In this document: positions 4,930-6,495 of the stretch, in pieces
How the letters are laid out: every line of letters begins with the position of its first letter
Position numbering within the stretch: position 1 is the stretch's first letter
NCBI GenBank assembly: GCA_020056895.1
Contig: JAGVGV010000625.1
Span: 1-6,495, forward strand
DNA: 6,495 bases
Source of the DNA: Deltaproteobacteria bacterium
GTDB lineage: Bacteria > Desulfobacterota > Desulfarculia > Adiutricales > JAGVGV01
Reading direction: 5' to 3'
The notes under the pieces: model-generated
Seen by the model: the letters and a program-made list of their open reading frames with translations, nothing else
What the model was told of the DNA's origin: nothing
Databases searched by the model: none
Made by a program: the position numbers and the translations under genes

Positions 4930-6495
4930 CGCCCCGATTTTATATCACCACGCCTATTTATTACGTGAACGCCAGCCCTCATCTGGGCCATGCGTACACC
5001 ACTCTGGTGGCCGACGTGCTAACCCGGTACCATCGTTTGCGGGGGTACGACGCCTGGTTTCTGACCGGCACGGACGAGCACGGCGACAAGATCGTCCAGG
5101 CCGCCCAGGCCCACGGCGTGGACCCCCAAACGTACGCCGACCGGATCAGCGCCGAATTCCGGAACACCTGGCCGCCATTGGGCATCGAGAACGACGACTT
5201 CATCCGCACCACCGAAGACCGCCACAAGCGGACCGTGGCCCGGATTCTGGCCGACGTGTACGAGAAGGGCGACATTTATTTCGGCAAGTACGGCGGCCAC
5301 TACTGCTTCGGTTGCGAACGGTTCTATACCGACACCGAAATGGTGGACGGTATGTGTCCGGACCACCAGAAGCCCCTCACGTACATCGAAGAGGAAAACT
5401 ACTTTTTCCGCATGAGCAAATATCAGGACTGGTTGATCGATCACATCCACAAGAATCCCGATTTCATCCGGCCGGAACGATACCGCAACGAGGTCCTTTC
5501 GTTTCTCAAGGCGCCGCTCGAAGACCTGTGCATTTCGCGGCCCAAAACACGGCTCACCTGGGGCATCACTCTGCCCTTCGACGATCGGTTCGTCACCTAC
5601 GTGTGGTTCGACGCGCTGATCAACTACTTGTCCGCTCTGGATTACCCCGACGGCCAAGGGTACCGGGACCGGTGGCCCGTGGCCTGGCACCTGGTGGCCA
5701 AGGATATCCTGAAGCCCCACGCCATTTACTGGCCCACCATGCTCAAGGCGGCCGGCATCGAACCCTACCGCCACCTCAACGTTCACGGGTATTGGCGGTT
5801 GGGCGAAAAGAAGATGGGCAAATCCGTGGGCAACGTGGTTCAGGCCCTGGCCCTCAAGGACGTGTACGGCCTGGACGCCTTCCGCTATTTCCTGATGCGC
5901 GATATGGTCTTCGGCCTGGACAGCGACTTTTCCGAGGAAGCCCTGGTGGGCCGGATCAACGCCGACCTGGCCAACGACCTGGGGAACCTCACCCAGCGCA
6001 GCCTGACCATGGTTAAAAAATTCGGTGGCGGCCGGGCGCCTCTGGCGGCCCGGACAAGGACCGAGGGCGGGGAACTGAGGGAAGCCGGCCAGAGGGTGGT
6101 TCGCGAATATACCCAGGCCTTCGAATCCCTGGGCTTCCACAAGGCCCTCATCGCGGTCTGGGACCTCATCAGCCAGGCCAACCGGTTCGTGGACCACCGG
6201 GCGCCCTGGGTTCTGGCCAAGGACCCGGCCAAAAAGGACGAATTGGACGGGGTGCTGTACGAACTGATGGAAACGCTGGTGCTGGTGGCCGGGCTCATTG
6301 AACCGGTAATGCCCAAAACCGCCGGGGAAATGCGGCGGCAGGTGGGTTTGGACCCCTCTTTTTCGTCCATTCAGGTGGCCGATATCGAAAAGGCGCTGGC
6401 TCCCGGCCTGGCGCTTCAGCCCGGGCCGTCGCTTTTCCCCCGAGTGGAACTGGGCGGCGCGGCGGCGGAAAGGAAACCCAAAATGGAAAAAACCA
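4926..6495 (+). CDS. metG: Methionyl-tRNA synthetase, N-terminal 523 codons (3' end outside window)
   Basis: This enzyme charges tRNA-Met with methionine in the cytoplasm. The start ATG overlaps the ricT stop (ATGA), with AAGGA 3 bases and GAGG 10 bases upstream. FYITTPIYYVNASPHLGHAYT (broken by family landmarks at 5-25) includes the class I HIGH motif as HLGH (19-22). Next come TGTDEHGDKI (47-56), a single zinc knuckle (C127, C130, C144, H147), a catalytic region with WGITLPFDD (212-220) and VTYVWFDALINYLSAL (223-238), and HGYWRLGEKK (287-296). The second signature is KMGKS at 296-300 instead of KMSKS. The helical anticodon-binding domain covers about 340-480, with W428 in the APWVLAK segment. 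After residue 510 a Lys/Ala-rich stretch begins, often the linker to a C-terminal tRNA-binding domain; the window ends before that can be seen. No stop occurs in the visible frame. It is the last operon gene in view, and the call is secure. Confidence 0.96.
   Translation, partial: MTPRFYITTPIYYVNASPHLGHAYTTLVADVLTRYHRLRGYDAWFLTGTDEHGDKIVQAAQAHGVDPQTYADRISAEFRNTWPPLGIENDDFIRTTEDRHKRTVARILADVYEKGDIYFGKYGGHYCFGCERFYTDTEMVDGMCPDHQKPLTYIEEENYFFRMSKYQDWLIDHIHKNPDFIRPERYRNEVLSFLKAPLEDLCISRPKTRLTWGITLPFDDRFVTYVWFDALINYLSALDYPDGQGYRDRWPVAWHLVAKDILKPHAIYWPTMLKAAGIEPYRHLNVHGYWRLGEKKMGKSVGNVVQALALKDVYGLDAFRYFLMRDMVFGLDSDFSEEALVGRINADLANDLGNLTQRSLTMVKKFGGGRAPLAARTRTEGGELREAGQRVVREYTQAFESLGFHKALIAVWDLISQANRFVDHRAPWVLAKDPAKKDELDGVLYELMETLVLVAGLIEPVMPKTAGEMRRQVGLDPSFSSIQVADIEKALAPGLALQPGPSLFPRVELGGAAAERKPKMEKT

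Noticed and set aside
4676..6016. 446-codon plus-strand frame across the end of ricT and metG
   Set aside because: It is out of frame with both genes and gives a Pro/Arg/His-rich translation caused by the repeat and GC bias.
5019..6197. 392-codon minus-strand open frame opposite metG
   Set aside because: It is a shadow of the MetRS coding sequence; the plus strand carries all catalytic motifs and the antisense product has no recognisable features.

Overview
The window comes from a high-GC bacterium. Gene content and order (YhaM-type exonuclease, clamp-loader delta' HolB, PSP1/RicT-family protein, methionyl-tRNA synthetase) best fit a deltaproteobacterium in the broad sense (Desulfobacterota). 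This placement is inferred from gene order and protein style, not from a marker search.

Layout. Positions 894 to 1 hold, on the minus strand, the N-terminal 298 codons of a membrane-anchored sensor. It has one transmembrane segment, a complete Cache module and the beginning of a second; its output domain lies outside the window. Positions 895-1522 are a divergent intergenic region of 628 bases. It holds plausible promoters in both directions, a dyad in the sensor gene's leader, an AT-rich 11-bp inverted repeat, and a compact palindromic element that could fold as a three-way junction. From 1523 to the right edge, four genes run on the plus strand as one tight operon. They are a YhaM-like OB-fold/HD 3'-5' exonuclease (1523-2761), holB (2768-3766), ricT (3763-4929) and metG (from 4926, running off the edge). 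Gaps are 6 bases, then two 4-base ATGA stop/start overlaps, so translational coupling is likely.

How the genes relate. HolB loads the beta clamp, MetG charges methionyl-tRNA, RicT-family proteins are tied to RNA processing in Firmicutes, and YhaM-family enzymes degrade RNA and reportedly single-stranded DNA from 3' ends. The most notable observation is that the YhaM-like protein carries a roughly 85-residue disordered-looking tail. The tail ends in QLSLL two residues before the C-terminus, which matches the beta-sliding-clamp binding motif QL(S/D)L(F/L). With the clamp-loader gene 6 bases downstream, this suggests an exonuclease tethered to the replication clamp rather than, or as well as, an mRNA decay enzyme. 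Other oddities are a 16-unit SPE-type tripeptide repeat at the end of RicT and a KMGKS in place of KMSKS in MetG. The divergent sensor gene is probably functionally unrelated to the operon.
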